Under the pieces are notes generated by a model, which did no database searches, was not told the origin of the DNA, and worked only from the letters and a program-made list of their open reading frames with translations. DNA of 64,000 bases from Henckelia pumila. Lineage: Eukaryota > Streptophyta > Magnoliopsida > Lamiales > Gesneriaceae. This document shows positions 12,688 through 27,406 of the stretch, one piece after another (position 1 is the stretch's first letter; the number at the start of each line of letters is the position of its first letter). The stretch is from contig NC_133123.1 in the NCBI RefSeq assembly GCF_033568475.1, positions 161,897,753 to 161,961,752 on the forward strand, written 5' to 3'. The position numbers were made by a program, and so were the translations under genes.

Positions 12688-12695
12688 TATAAAAG
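12688..12695 (+). promoter_or_regulatory. Putative TATA box of TAR2
   Basis: TATAAAAG lies 147 bp before the start codon, a spacing that allows a leader of roughly 120 bases. No transcript evidence is available. Confidence 0.45.
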
Positions 12696-12841
12696 AAACT
12701 TGGGTGGACTAGTGCCTCGTACTCTGACACGAGCTTATATCCGCCTTTGGCCCCAATCTGTTCAGATGTTTTTGTGTCTGAAAAATTCTTGACCCATAAC
12801 AAATTAAAGGGTTGTTGTGGATTGTTTTCTTTGAATCATAA

Positions 12842-16099
<3,258 letters not shown>

Positions 16100-17431
16100 C
16101 CCAATTGGAGATTATCAAGCTATACCTTGAGGCCTGAAATAAAAACAATGTCTTGCCCATATTTTAACTTCACATGGGTTAGGTGATTCTACTGTGTTTA
16201 ATGATTGTTGTCTTGTTTTTTTTTTTTTTTTTTAATTAGCAAACATATGAAACTTAACTTTCTGGCCGTTGATGCAATTTTTGGTGTTTCTAACCAAAAA
16301 TAAAAATAAAAATAAAAACAAGTAAATGAAAAATCAAATTTATTCTATATTATCACCGCCCATTTTATGCATGTCAACACCAATTAAATTAAATTATCTT
16401 AAATGAAACACAATATTTTCTATTTTTAAGGAGAGTATTGGTCTATATGTTTGTTTTTAGTATATTTTTTTTGTTCTTCAGTTGCTGAAACATTCCTGAT
16501 TAAAAAAAAAAACCATAATTTTATCACTACATGTGTACATATATATATCACAAGACATTGAAATTTGATGGAGAATAATTTTTTTTACAGAAATAGAAAT
16601 ATTGGTATCCATAACTAGATAGTAATATAGTATTATAATATTTTATTTTATTATAATTATGTTCCAAGTTTACGTATTAAATTAGTTTTTGATATCATAA
16701 ATTTTAAATAACGTTTTTAATTTTCTATTATGAATTTATATAGATACAAACATATGTATTTAAATCATATACAATATTTACACATATGTATTTAAAATCA
16801 TATACAATATTAGTGTAAATAGGTTTTAATAAAAATAAATTTTCTTTCAATGTTTTCATAGATACTAGATATATATTGATTAATTTGAGTAATAGCAAAT
16901 ATATATAAATTTATTATATTTAAATGTGTACGTAGGAAAAAATGTAGGAAGAAGGGTAAAAGATGATTGCATTAACTCAATGTATAACTCATCTGATCCC
17001 AAAAATCCAAAATTAAAACAACATATTCCAAAGTTAAAACAACATATCTAATTCCTAATTCGATATTGTCGAACATACAACTCAACGTATCTGATACCAA
17101 AAATCCAAAGTTAAAACAAAATATTCCAAAGTTAAAACAACATATCTAATTCGATCCATCTGACGTCAAAATTTCAAAGTTAAAACAAGATATATCTAAT
17201 TCGATCTAATTCCAAAGTTAAAATTAACAATGTGCCCTCTCAACTAAAAAAAAATGCCCATGTTTTCTTCTACCCATGTTTTTACACGAAAGAAACGACT
17301 GATACATGAAACCGCGAAATTGATGGTTGAGATACTACATGATTTAAAACAAAATTCACAACTATATTATTTTTTTAAAAAAATAATAATAAAAATGCAC
17401 CATCATATCATTGATCAACAATAGTTGCATG
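16100..17431. other. AT-rich spacer downstream of TAR2
   Basis: Holds the TAR2 3' UTR, short A/T homopolymers and an imperfect tandem repeat at 16978-17225. No gene is supported. Confidence 0.6.
16978..17225 (+). repeat. Imperfect tandem repeat
   Basis: The phrase CCAAAGTTAAAACAACATAT recurs several times, together with CATCTGATNCC and CTAATTCGAT blocks. This gives irregular units of about 40-110 bp. Confidence 0.6.
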
Positions 17432-17651
17432 AAGCCCCTAGTTAAGGGTATAGGTGAACTTTTAGACATAAAACTGGGGTTCGATTCTTCCTGCCAACAT
17501 CTTCTTAGACTAGTCTATCACACAAAGCTTGCCTAATGTTGTTTACCTAACTAGCCTAGTTTACAGGCTATTACGTTAATTCGAAGATTTACCCTAAAAA
17601 CACTGAAAATAGGTTTCCACGTAAAAAAAAAAACAAAAAACAAAACAATAT
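17432..17651 (+). mobile_element. tRNA-derived SINE, Au-SINE-like
   Basis: The element has a pol III B-box-like GGGGTTCGATTC near its 5' end, an Au-SINE-like body (GTTTACCTAACTAG, ACAGGCTATTACGTTA, GATTTACCCTA) and an A-rich tail. It is flanked by a perfect 13-bp direct repeat, CAATAGTTGCATG, at 17419-17431 and 17652-17664. Insertion by LINE machinery is therefore well supported. The Au-SINE name rests on remembered consensus blocks, and the 5' end may be truncated. Confidence 0.75.
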
Positions 17652-17857
17652 CAATAGTTGCATGGATCATCCTAACTAACCGAATACATCTACACTATGA
17701 TATGATTAATATTTCTTTTGTGATACCGATTTCATGTAAAATTAATTAGTTTTACAAGCCCACAAAATGATTAAATGTACCAAAACATCATGTACGAATC
17801 TGAATTTATTAGCTAGCAATAATACATGGAACACAAAATTAAACAAAACATTTAAAT

Positions 17858-18289
17858 TCAAGATCTCGTGACATCTTTGGCCTTCTGGCCGCCGGTGAGC
17901 CCGACGGTTTCCTGCACGCGCCGCCTAGCGTGCTCCATCTGCTCCGGAAAGCTCCCCCTCATGCGGCGGAAGTAACTTATCAGCCACGTGACCGAAGAGA
18001 GCGCGGTGATCCCGAATGCTCCGGAGGTCAAGAACCCCACCACCGCGAAGGCTATGGTGAGGACGGCGGGGAGTAGTATGGGGCTGAAGATGATGAAGAG
18101 TGGGGTGGCGACGGCGAGGCCCAGGAGGGTGGCGGCGAGAGTGATTCCGGCGAGGCAGAGGAGGACGGCGGCGACGGGTACGAGTGTTATCACGGCGAGG
18201 ACTTGGGAGGTGGAGGGGCCCTTCTCTAGGAAGTAGTCCGCGATGCTGTCGGTGAGGTGGCGGCTGCGCTGTTGCTGCTCCTCCTCCAT
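17858..18289 (-). CDS. Oleosin (oil-body structural protein)
   Basis: Oleosins coat seed and pollen oil bodies, with a hydrophobic hairpin buried in the lipid. This intronless 143-residue frame has the family layout: a polar N-terminus (residues 1-28), an uninterrupted hydrophobic stretch of about 70 residues (29-100), and a basic amphipathic tail with a helix [18 protein letters not shown]. The hairpin turn is the proline knot, seen as [13 protein letters not shown] at about residues 83-95 (P-X5-S-P-X3-P). The start ATG has a good plant context (TCCATGG). Length and short tail fit low-molecular-weight seed oleosins. No damage is seen. Confidence 0.95.
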   Translation of the reverse strand: MEEEQQQRSRHLTDSIADYFLEKGPSTSQVLAVITLVPVAAVLLCLAGITLAATLLGLAVATPLFIIFSPILLPAVLTIAFAVVGFLTSGAFGITALSSVTWLISYFRRMRGSFPEQMEHARRRVQETVGLTGGQKAKDVTRS

Positions 18290-18420
18290 GGACGGTGGCG
18301 ATGATGTGTGAGAATCAAGTGTGGAAGTATATTTGAAGGGGGTTGAAATTGGACGCGTGGATTTGGAACGGGTGACACATGTTTCAAGTATATATGAACG
18401 TATTCATGCATAGACCTCAT
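18290..18420 (-). promoter_or_regulatory. Proximal oleosin promoter with TATA and RY-type motif
   Basis: Reading upstream on the minus strand there are TATA-like motifs (AAATATAC near 18332, TATATA at 18390-18395), an ACGCGT core at 18352-18357 resembling ABRE/coupling elements, and TGCATG at 18405-18410, the RY core bound by seed B3 factors. These motifs are common in oleosin promoters, but here they are only pattern matches. Confidence 0.35.
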
Positions 18421-19962
18421 CCTTTCCCACTTTTTTTTTTTCTTTTTTTCTTTTTTTTAAAAAAACCATATCCAGAATAGTTGCAATAAAAATAAACTTA
18501 AGAGTTGTAGCTCGTCTATCAGACCAGGTATTGAAACAGTCTCTCGACCAGAGTATCGACAATCTGATTCACTTGTCTATGCAAAAGAAACAAACTTAAA
18601 AGATTATATATCCTCGTCAAGGGTTTTATAATCTTCAACTGGACATCGAATTCAACAATAACATGTGACAAACTTAAGTTTTTTAACTAACTTAAGCACC
18701 GTTTGGTTTGAGTTATGGTATAAGTAATATATAAATAAGTCTTATAATATAATAAAAAATGATAGTTAAAATTGTATTGGATTTGATTGATAGATTATGG
18801 TTTATTTGATTTGATTTATTAAATTTTATATAAAAATGTTAAATGACTATTTTGTCTTTTTAACAATAAATAAAATAAAAATTATATTATTTATAAGCGG
18901 TAATATAATAATTTAATTCAATGATTTGATTGATGTGAGATAAATAATTAATGATTTGATTGATATAAAATAAATAGTTAATATATAGATAAATAATATG
19001 ATGAGAAGAACGTGAGATGAGATGTAATGAGTTATACGTACATAAATTAGTAATATCGTGAAGAGAACAGTGTCTTAGCATTTATATGATACTCAAAACG
19101 TGGACAATCGGCTGGGTTGAATTGTGGAGACAAAATTCAATAAAATAATATATTTTTAACCTTATAACTTATATTTTTTTGAATGGAGTTTGTCGTGTTT
19201 GAATAAAAATTGCTTATGTGACGGATTTAGATTGTAGCATGTATTTTTAATTATAAAGAAATTTGCATGTGTCGTGATTTTTTTTGGAATATTTTGTGGT
19301 TTTTTAAAAATTTATGTCAACATCCGCGATGGTCAAATTAACATTTTTTAGGTCAATAGGCGAGACGTGATTAATAAAGGACCAAAAAATGAAAAAAAAA
19401 ATTGTAAGTTACAACTTACATGCCTAAAAATGCTAATTTATTGTCAAGATGATAAAAATGAAAAAAAGTGAAAATTACAAAAGCAAAAAATGTAATTTTT
19501 CCTTTTTTTATAATGATAAATTTGTAATTTTTTTCGTGGAGATAAATTTGTTAAGGTGTCTTTATACTAGTATCCCAACATACATAATGTGTTTGTATAA
19601 CCGGATTTTTTTTTAAAAAAAAATCAGTACTCTTACTAAAACGTTTAGAAATTTAAAACTTTTAAAATTTTAAAATCTTCAGTTTCAATAACTTTTTATT
19701 TTAAAAAAAATTAGCATAATTTTTTTTTCATGCTTAAAAATTAGGGATATTTTGAGGATGAAAAATCAGCATTACACTAATAATGCTAAAAAATAATATA
19801 TACAAGTATAAGATAATAATAATTTTTTTGGGTGGCATCGAGCCACATCAACATTTACCAATAAAAATAACTAAAATCATAAAAAACCAAAAGCTATATT
19901 GCGATTAATTGTGACGGAGTAATAAACCAAATCACAATTCGCGGGAAAATAAATAAATACTA

Positions 19963-20670
19963 GTGCACGGAGTGCATAATATTATTTGTAGTTAAAATTT
20001 ATTTTTGTAATGAATATGTCTTTGGTGATTGAGCCTCCAAGAACGTATAATACCATTAATATATAGACGTTTTTTGGTATATCGAATTTTTTTTTGGTAT
20101 TTATACAATTTCAGTATGGATTTTTCTATAAAAAATTTCAATATCAATACTGATATGAATTTTTTTCATATCAATTTTTTTTATACAATATATCGAAAAC
20201 TCATTTTAGGATAGTAGACTAAATTAATTCAATAGCCTATAAAACATAACATCCAAGTGATAAATTCTGACGAAAAGACTTGTCCGGAGAATTATTGGTA
20301 GCGTCAAGCTGCATCGAATGCGTAATCATTGATTTTGTACTCATATGCTCCACCATATCGAAAACTTGTGGGAGGCCTTCTTTCGTATTTTAAAACATGA
20401 AAGATACGTGAAAGTTAGTGGCATGAACAGCTTACTTTAAAAAATATATATATCTTATAAAGCGAGTGTCATTTTTGTAAATAAAAAAAAAAATCAAAGG
20501 ACACAAAGTGAGCATCTAATGGCTAGAAAAGAGGAAACCGTAAAAAATGACTATTTTGCCTAATAATTTTGGTTTTATTGAAAATTAAGTTAGAAGATAA
20601 TGGAAATTTCAAATCAAACTTCATCAATTAATTGAAAGTTTGTTAATTGGAGGGTCTCTACTTTACTAAG

Positions 20671-20697
<27 letters not shown>
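19963..20697 (-). mobile_element. Possible non-autonomous Helitron (weak)
   Basis: On the minus strand a small palindrome TGCACTCCGTGCA is followed by CTAGT, the pattern of a Helitron 3' end. A TCTTAGTAAAGTAGAGACC segment at about 20660 could be the 5' side. No coding sequence or target-site evidence supports it. Confidence 0.22.
20671..20697. repeat. (TA)n microsatellite
   Basis: An almost pure run of about 12 AT dinucleotides. Confidence 0.9.
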
Positions 20698-20704
<7 letters not shown>

Positions 20705-23245
20705 ATTGACACTTTTGGGCCATTATACTTGAGTTGCCGAATCACAAATATAGCTTGATAATCTGCAATTGGGCTCATAAGAAAATACATGGCCCAGTAC
20801 AACTTTCATTAGAGCCCAAATACATTCGTGAGAGTATTTTGCTCACACACAACAATTAATCAAATTATGGATCTTCAATTTGTCGGTAGATTCAGGACTA
20901 ACTGAAGGACTACCTCGATTGATTTTTTATTTTTTTTTTCAGCCCATGGTCTAGGTTGACGACTTACATTGCACGGGAACCGCCTAATGTCGGCTCATGT
21001 GGTCGAGTCTAAATCATAATTTGTGCTTGTGTGCGCGCCCCTGTTTTTTTGTTTATGTTTTTTAAAATATATCGAAGCCAAAACTTTTTTAATGGGTTGA
21101 GACTTTGATATCTTGTAACTAATCGGCACGAACAAGCAAAAGGAGGCAAATAGGTAAATAAATAAATTGTGGGTAGTTTTTTTTTTTTTTTTTAAAAAAA
21201 TTTATACTTACAAATTTTTCAATTTTCATTTTATTATTCCACAACTATTTTAGTTTCTGTCAATGTTTCATCTTCTATCTATCCCTCTTTAGATTTATTT
21301 CATTTCTCCAAACTATAATTCTTCATATTTGTCGGTGTAAATGCATCAATATTACTCAACATGAAAAATCAGAAAAAAAATAATATGTAAAATTAATAGT
21401 ATTTTAGATCCCATATTTTTAAAACACGGACATAAAACCCTCGAGATAAATGTGTATGCGTTTTTATAATATACAGGTGAATTGTGTTTGATTTTTTTAT
21501 ATTTTTTTTAAAAAAAATGAAGGATGACTAGCTTATCAATATTTTTCATGAGATTTTATAATTTTAGACTTTTCACAAGGAGCGTTGTTGCCGCACATTT
21601 GTCTCATGTACTCCACATATATCTATCATTGCTTGTGTGCATACATAAAAAAAACTTTGAATCTCTTTCAAAAAATTGAAACCTAGCTCTTTTCTAACAA
21701 AATGCAAGATTATATAAACTAAAGCCCATAATCTTGGCTTTTTTTGCTTTTTCCATAATAGAAAGAAAAATAAATTAAACAAATGGAGGTAATCATGAGC
21801 AACATGATTAATAACATCATGCGAGAGAACCTCTTTTACCTAAACAAAAGTGTGCAAAAGAATTAATCCATCGTTAGATGAGTCAACCTAGCTAGAATCT
21901 ATAGATGAGATGAATAATGTTTTCAAGTCGCTAGCCTTTTCCTAAAGCACCAATTAGCATGTGGCATACTAATTCAAATTGTACAATTAAAATTAATTGA
22001 TTGACTTGGGGGTTATGCTACAGTCGATATGTATATAATTTCCCAAGATATGAAGAAGAAATAAGTTGGTTGGTTTAATGATTTTGCCTTTAACTTTTAA
22101 ATGATAATATATTTAAAATAAACCATAATTTTGGTTCTACATTTTTATTTATTTGTAATTTTAATATTTTATGTTGTCTAATTTCATTTTAATCATCCAA
22201 GTTGTTTTTTCATTGACAGTTGTAGCGACCCAACCCGGATCCACTACCTAATCAAAGTTAAGAGCATAATTAAGCATGCATTTAAATAAATCGCTGCGGA
22301 AGATTTAAATAAAAACAGACCGGCAGAATACAACCGGTTAAACAAATTCTATTAGACAACACAATCGAATAAATAAGCCTAAAGGGCAAAAACCTACAGC
22401 TAATCCTGCTGTATTCACTAGTCGCTAGCTACTCCAAACTCCTGGTGCTCAATCCTGCACCTACACCTGCCCCGTCGAATGGGGTGTCCAGATACACAGA
22501 AAAAACTGGACGTGAGCTCTAAGCTCAATACGAAAGCACGGGTAAAACATACAAATATGATGCATGCAAATGACAGGATATCCATATCTGGGATAACTAT
22601 ATACAACTGTTCAGACTGGCGCCTAGGACATGAGTGGTACGACCCGGGGAGCAAACTCTGCGTACACTGCTCATTCCTAACGAACGTAGACCGTGTCTTC
22701 CAGATGTCAGTGCCGGCTAACCCGTCGGTCGCGGGGCGCTCGACATCAACCGTCCGAACAGGGCTGAGCGGCCCTACATGGCTCATTTCAAAAGATGGAC
22801 AGACACAATATGATATGCACATGCTGCATAATAATATGACACACAAATGCAACATATAAGCATGCAAAACCCACTGGCTATCTCAGTCAGTACTTACGTA
22901 CCTTTCTGCAGGAATTTCCTAGCAGTCCCACTCTAGGTTCCAAGCCTATCATCAGCTCTACAATACAAATACTCATGCATCATTAACTAAGCTCTAAAAG
23001 CCGTAACTAAACTATTGCATACTCCTAAATAATTTAAGGAGACCATAGATATACCTGCGTCCGTCGTTAGCCCTTTGATGACAATTGCCTCAAAACTAGG
23101 TCACAGCTCCGCTACGACGCTTGGATCGCTATGCCACTTCCGGATTCTCCATAGGACGCCTAGATCTCCCTAGATCTGAGTTAGAAGGCTAAGGAATTGA
23201 GAGAGAAAAGCTGAAAGGTGAACTTGAAAATGAAATCTCGGCCCC

Positions 23246-23255
23246 CTATTTATAG
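23246..23255 (-). promoter_or_regulatory. LTR promoter TATA box, element E
   Basis: CTATAAATAG on the minus strand, in the same place as the A LTR TATA boxes and with the TTCGGA array immediately upstream. Confidence 0.6.
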
Positions 23256-23257
23256 GC

Positions 23258-23515
23258 GAAGTTCGGAGCCTCTGAACTCGACTTCGGACCCTCCGAACTG
23301 GTTCGGATCCTCCGTTCCTGACTTCGGAGCCTCCGTTCCACTTCGGAGCCTCCGATCCTGACATCGGATCCCCCAAAGTCCCATCAATGATGTCACCAAT
23401 GAAGTATTATCTTCGGAGCCTCCGATCCGAGTTCGGATCCCCCGAACCCGTTCGGAGCCTCCTAACCTGGTTCGGATCCTCCGAACCCTCCGAACTCTCG
23501 GAACCTTCTTGACCA
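23258..23515. repeat. TTCGGA/TCCGAA tandem array in the E LTR
   Basis: A run of about a dozen degenerate 16-20-bp units of the form TTCGGANCCTCCGANC. It lies directly upstream (minus sense) of the LTR TATA box. Confidence 0.75.
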
Positions 23516-23771
23516 TTTTTTAGTGTCCTGGATCCATTTCTGGACTCCGTTAACCCATTTGAAATTTCTTTAATCATGTTTTACTTAATCTAAACATGAT
23601 TATATGATTAATTACGCATTAATCGTTAATTTCGGATACGCTCGAAATCTAGGGTAAACTTTGAGAACATACTAAAGACCCTTGCTCGAGTGTCTGGTCG
23701 AAATAGATTCCGACACACTCAGACTCTGTCGAATTCCCTGTAAGCTTCATTAATGCTGAACTGCATTAACA

Positions 23772-25720
23772 TTCTTCCAACTGAAGATTACTGCGCTACT
23801 GTTCGACAGTCGAACTCCTCTGGCACTAGCGTATCACAACACTGATACATCTTCCATTTGAACCACGATCTCCATGATCACAAAGGATACAAACACCTGA
23901 TCAATCAAGATCATCGTCCCAAGAAAAATCTTAGACTGACGAAGACCAATCATAACCTGACTAGCTTACGACATTCGTCGAATCACTAATCGAATCTAAC
24001 CATCTAATGCTTCCAAAAGTTCTCTGTGCTTAACACATCTAGTCAGAAAATACCAATCCCAACAATGTGTTGACACAACAAAGCTCGAATTTCTCCCCAA
24101 GAGAATCTGGTTGACACAAAGCTATACTCCAACGTAACTACTTAACACGATTCCAGACTGGTCATCCTTCTCATGCTCCACCGAAGCGAACGAGCTTCCC
24201 AAGCAATACGGGGAATTCAGCCCACCATGTCTAGTGTGAATCACAGTTCACGTTTCTCAGTATAACTCAACACTATGCCTTGATGAAAATTATCATCGCT
24301 TTCCGATAATGACGCTAAGTCATCCTTTAACCATTGGCCTGCAAAGTCACGCATACACTGCAATGGAAATCATCACGCTTCTGATGATCTACATCATCTC
24401 GACCATAGGTTATTCACCTCATGAATTTCCAATCGATGGACATTCTCTTGATAGTTATACATACTCGCAATCACTGTACGCTCATCAAGACTAAGGCAAG
24501 CTCCCATCAATATGCTCGACTGGCACATTCCACAGTGCACAGACATATGGAAACGCTTCTTATTCCGTCTCGAAACTCGACAGTCATTGCACCTGGTATA
24601 ACTCACCTCGGATTCTCTGCTGACACCATCATCACTAGCTACTTATCACGCACCCAACCATTGTCCATTGCTAAAACGCAATATCCTTGACAAACAGTCT
24701 GCACGGATGTGACTCACTGACTGGAAAGAACGAATTCGATCCGTCCCGATCTTGCGAAGTCTTCGATCCCAAAGGCAAACCTCGTTGGATACTAAGTCAA
24801 AAATCTACTATCTTTGTCATTTCAGAGACATCGCGCATCACACGCTAGAAGAATAATAACACATCCTGCTAGATATCGAGAACTAGATCCTAGCTAATGT
24901 CACCTATTGCGATCAGACAACTGATGTTCCCGTGCTAATGTCCATTAGCATTTCCCACTACTCGTCAGTTCCAACCAAAACGGTATACATAGATGTCCTC
25001 ACAAGAACACTTTACCGAAATGTCCGGTTAATAACCTTCACTATTGTTGTTCAACGAACAACTCCCACATAAAACAACAACTTGATCCTTTCCTGACCAT
25101 TGCTATCACTAAGCAATTGATTGGATCAATATCGGCTTTTCCTTGCAAGAAGCACTAAACTGGAAACTACCAATTCCTTGTTTGTCTCTATTGCCAAGTT
25201 ATCGCCTAACTTGATCATACAAGTCCAATTGCAATCGTCCCCGATTACAGCAATCCCAAATTATTCGTATCCGGCAATCCTAGAGACTACTAAATCATCC
25301 AAATTGCCGAATGCTCTGAAACTGTACCAAGTACTCATCTCCTAAGAACTAATAGAAAAATATTACCCCAAGTATTTCTTAATCCGCTATGTCCTAATCA
25401 TCACTGATTGGATTTAACTTATCGATCTCGTCGAATTACTGATGCTCGCACTCATCCGATCAGACAACCACTGATCATCCAAACCTACGTAGCTAGATCA
25501 AACTTGATTCCGTTGCCATAACGAACTATTCTCAACACTTGGAATACCCAAATTGCTCTGGTTTCAACACACCCATAATTGATAACTAGACAATAGCTAT
25601 TAGTAGCCTATCGACACAATCTCATGTCTTACTACTGATAGCTGCCTCGTACACTGAACTTAATCAACCTAACTCTAACAGAGTTAGCCAATAGCCACTA
25701 GTAGTCATTAGTAAAGATCC
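23772..25720. other. Non-coding interior of element E, left part
   Basis: About 1.95 kb with balanced base composition, unlike the AT-rich spacer. I recognise no gag, protease, RT, RNase H or integrase motif on either strand, although this is where the 3' part of pol should lie if E were built like A. It may be a non-autonomous element or heavily decayed. Confidence 0.4.
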
Positions 25721-26807
25721 TATAGTGACCCAACCCGGATCCACTATCTAATCAGAGTTACGATAAAAGCGCATGCAATTAAAACTTAAAGCATAAAGAG
25801 CGGATAATTAAAATACAATAAATCTTATCGGCAGAATACAACCGACGATAACAATCGTGTATAAATATTATTATACAACCAAATCGAAGGTTGAGGGTAA
25901 ACAAATCCCTACCCTCTACAACCTCGCACTCTCCCAAGCTCAATTCTGCTGAGAGCCGCCTGGACCGTCCAGCATCAAACCTGCCCCGCCACAAGGTACA
26001 CCACAATACCCAAACACAGGGGCGTGAGCTAGAACGCTCAATACGAAGCAATGATATAAATACAAATATGCGCAAGCAATATGATTTAAAACTCAAGTGA
26101 AAACACTTGCTCATGGCGCCAGGAATATACAGTACCGGCTAGAGAGCGACTCCGCGGGGTACTCGTATATTCCATATCAGGGCTGAGCCAACCCCATCCT
26201 GACCCAAATCCAAAACAGGATACAAGTCTCATATGGAAACTGTCATACCTGACTCGAGTCCAAAATGAGATTATTGTTCTCTATGGAGACTGTCAATGAC
26301 TCACATCTCTCAGGATGCAGTCACACGTAAAATCGAGCATGTGCTAAGGCGGTAAAACATGCTAAAACATGATAAGACATATAGCACATACTCATGCAAC
26401 ATACATGCAAATATATCATGCCGGCTATCTCGGTCAGTACTTACGTACCTCTAACACTGCTGGTCAAACCTAGCTCCGCTGGTCTAGACTCCAAGCCTAC
26501 TAGTCCAATCTACTGCTACTACAATGCAAATATCCATGCATCAACAATAAGGCTCTAAAAGCCTAAACTAAGCTAATGCATACTCCTAAATATTTTTAGG
26601 ATGCCAAAGCTATACCTGCATCCGTCGTTAGCCCTTTGCTGTAGATAGTCTCAAAACAAGGCCACAGCTCCGCGACGACGCCTAGATTACTAAGCCACTT
26701 TCGGATTTCCCGTTGGACGCCTAGATCTTCGTAGATCTGAGTCAGAAGGCTTAGGAATAGAGAGAGAAGAGAGGAAATGAGCGAGTCACAAATGAACCTT
26801 GGCTCCT

Positions 26808-26817
26808 CTATTTATAG
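26808..26817 (-). promoter_or_regulatory. LTR promoter TATA box, element A (3' LTR copy)
   Basis: CTATAAATAG on the minus strand, 466 bp inside the LTR's 5' end, with the TTCGGA array immediately upstream. Confidence 0.6.
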
Positions 26818-26820
26818 ACG

Positions 26821-27155
26821 AAGTTCGGGCCGTCCGAACTCGGCTTCGGGCCCTCAGAACTGGTTCGGATCCTCCGATCATGACTTTGGATTGTCCGAAC
26901 ATGATCGGATCATTCGATCCTAACTTCGGGTCCTCCAAAGTCTCATCAGTGACGTCAGCCATGACGTAACCTTGCTGACGTAATTGATGACGTAAGCTCT
27001 AACCCTGTTCGGGTCCTCCGATTCCACCGACGAAGCCTCCGATCCTCTTCGGATCGTCCGAACTCCTCGGGCCTCCGATCCTGAACCCGATCACGTTCGG
27101 GTCCTTCGAACACCGGTTCGGAGCGTCCGAACTTCCCGAGCCATGCCCACCATTT
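26821..27155. repeat. TTCGGA/TCCGAA array in the A 3' LTR
   Basis: Degenerate repeats of TTCGG(A/G)NC(G/C)TCCGA(A/T)C fill most of U3. A non-repeat insert with four TGACGTAA or TGACGTCA-like (bZIP core) motifs lies at about 26945-26995. Confidence 0.7.
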
Positions 27156-27283
27156 TCGTCCTGGATCTATTTTCGGACTCTGTTAATTCATTTGGAATTT
27201 CTTTAATCATGTTTTATTAAATTTAAACATGATCACTTGATTAATTACCTATTAATCATTAATTTTGGATACGGGTTACTACA

Positions 27284-27300
27284 TTCTCTCCCACTTAAGA
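27284..27300 (-). promoter_or_regulatory. Polypurine tract of element A
   Basis: On the minus strand, AAGTGGGAGAGAA directly precedes the 3' LTR. This is the expected primer site for plus-strand DNA synthesis. Confidence 0.7.
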
Positions 27301-27406
27301 AATTTCGTCCTCGAAATTAAAGTCAGAGGAAAAGTACAGGATTCAGCACGAATATTCTTTATTACAACTGAACAAGTACAAACTCGATACAAAGAAGTAC
27401 AAAATC

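Larger units (their letters stand above)
18421..22220. other. AT-rich spacer left of the retrotransposon nest
   Basis: No coding region is supported over 3.8 kb. A possible MITE begins at about 18697 (ACCGTTTGGTTTGAG) with a weak counterpart near 19095. Repeated GATTTGATTGAT phrases occur at 18780-18970. A Helitron-like end lies near 19965, and a long TA microsatellite at 20670. The remaining sequence is low-complexity AT. Confidence 0.5.
22221..23771 (-). mobile_element. LTR of element E (Ty3/gypsy-type, related to A)
   Basis: The plus-strand left edge TGTAGCGACCCAACCCGGAT matches the left edge of the A LTRs, and internal blocks (GGCTATCTCAGTCAGTACTT, TCCGTCGTTAGCCCTTTG, the TATA box and the TTCGGA array) are shared in the same order. 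The right edge is placed at ATTAACA because TTCTTCCAACTGAAG then resembles the polypurine-tract complement next to A's LTR. That choice gives 1551 bp against 1563 bp for A's LTR. The sequence is clearly diverged from A. It reads as the 3' LTR of a minus-strand element whose other end is off the window. Confidence 0.6.
25721..27283 (-). repeat. 3' LTR of element A
   Basis: 1563 bp. Plus-strand edges are TATAGTGACCC (the other LTR has TGTAGTGACCC) and GGGTTACTACA, so the terminal TG...CA has one mutated base on this copy. It aligns throughout with 52568-52627 plus 61786-63313. Confidence 0.88.

Noticed and set aside
17440..17500. tRNA gene suggested by GGGGTTCGATTC
   Set aside because: No cloverleaf can be completed; this is the pol III box of a SINE.
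22418..22867. 149-residue minus-strand and 126-residue plus-strand frames
   Set aside because: Both lie in the E LTR, overlap each other on opposite strands and match no known family.
23258..23515. CRISPR-like repeat array
   Set aside because: Units are contiguous and degenerate, with no unique spacers. The array lies in a plant LTR promoter.
23170..23516. Repetitive Gly/Ser/Glu/Arg frames
   Set aside because: Translation of the TTCGGA tandem array; not a protein gene.
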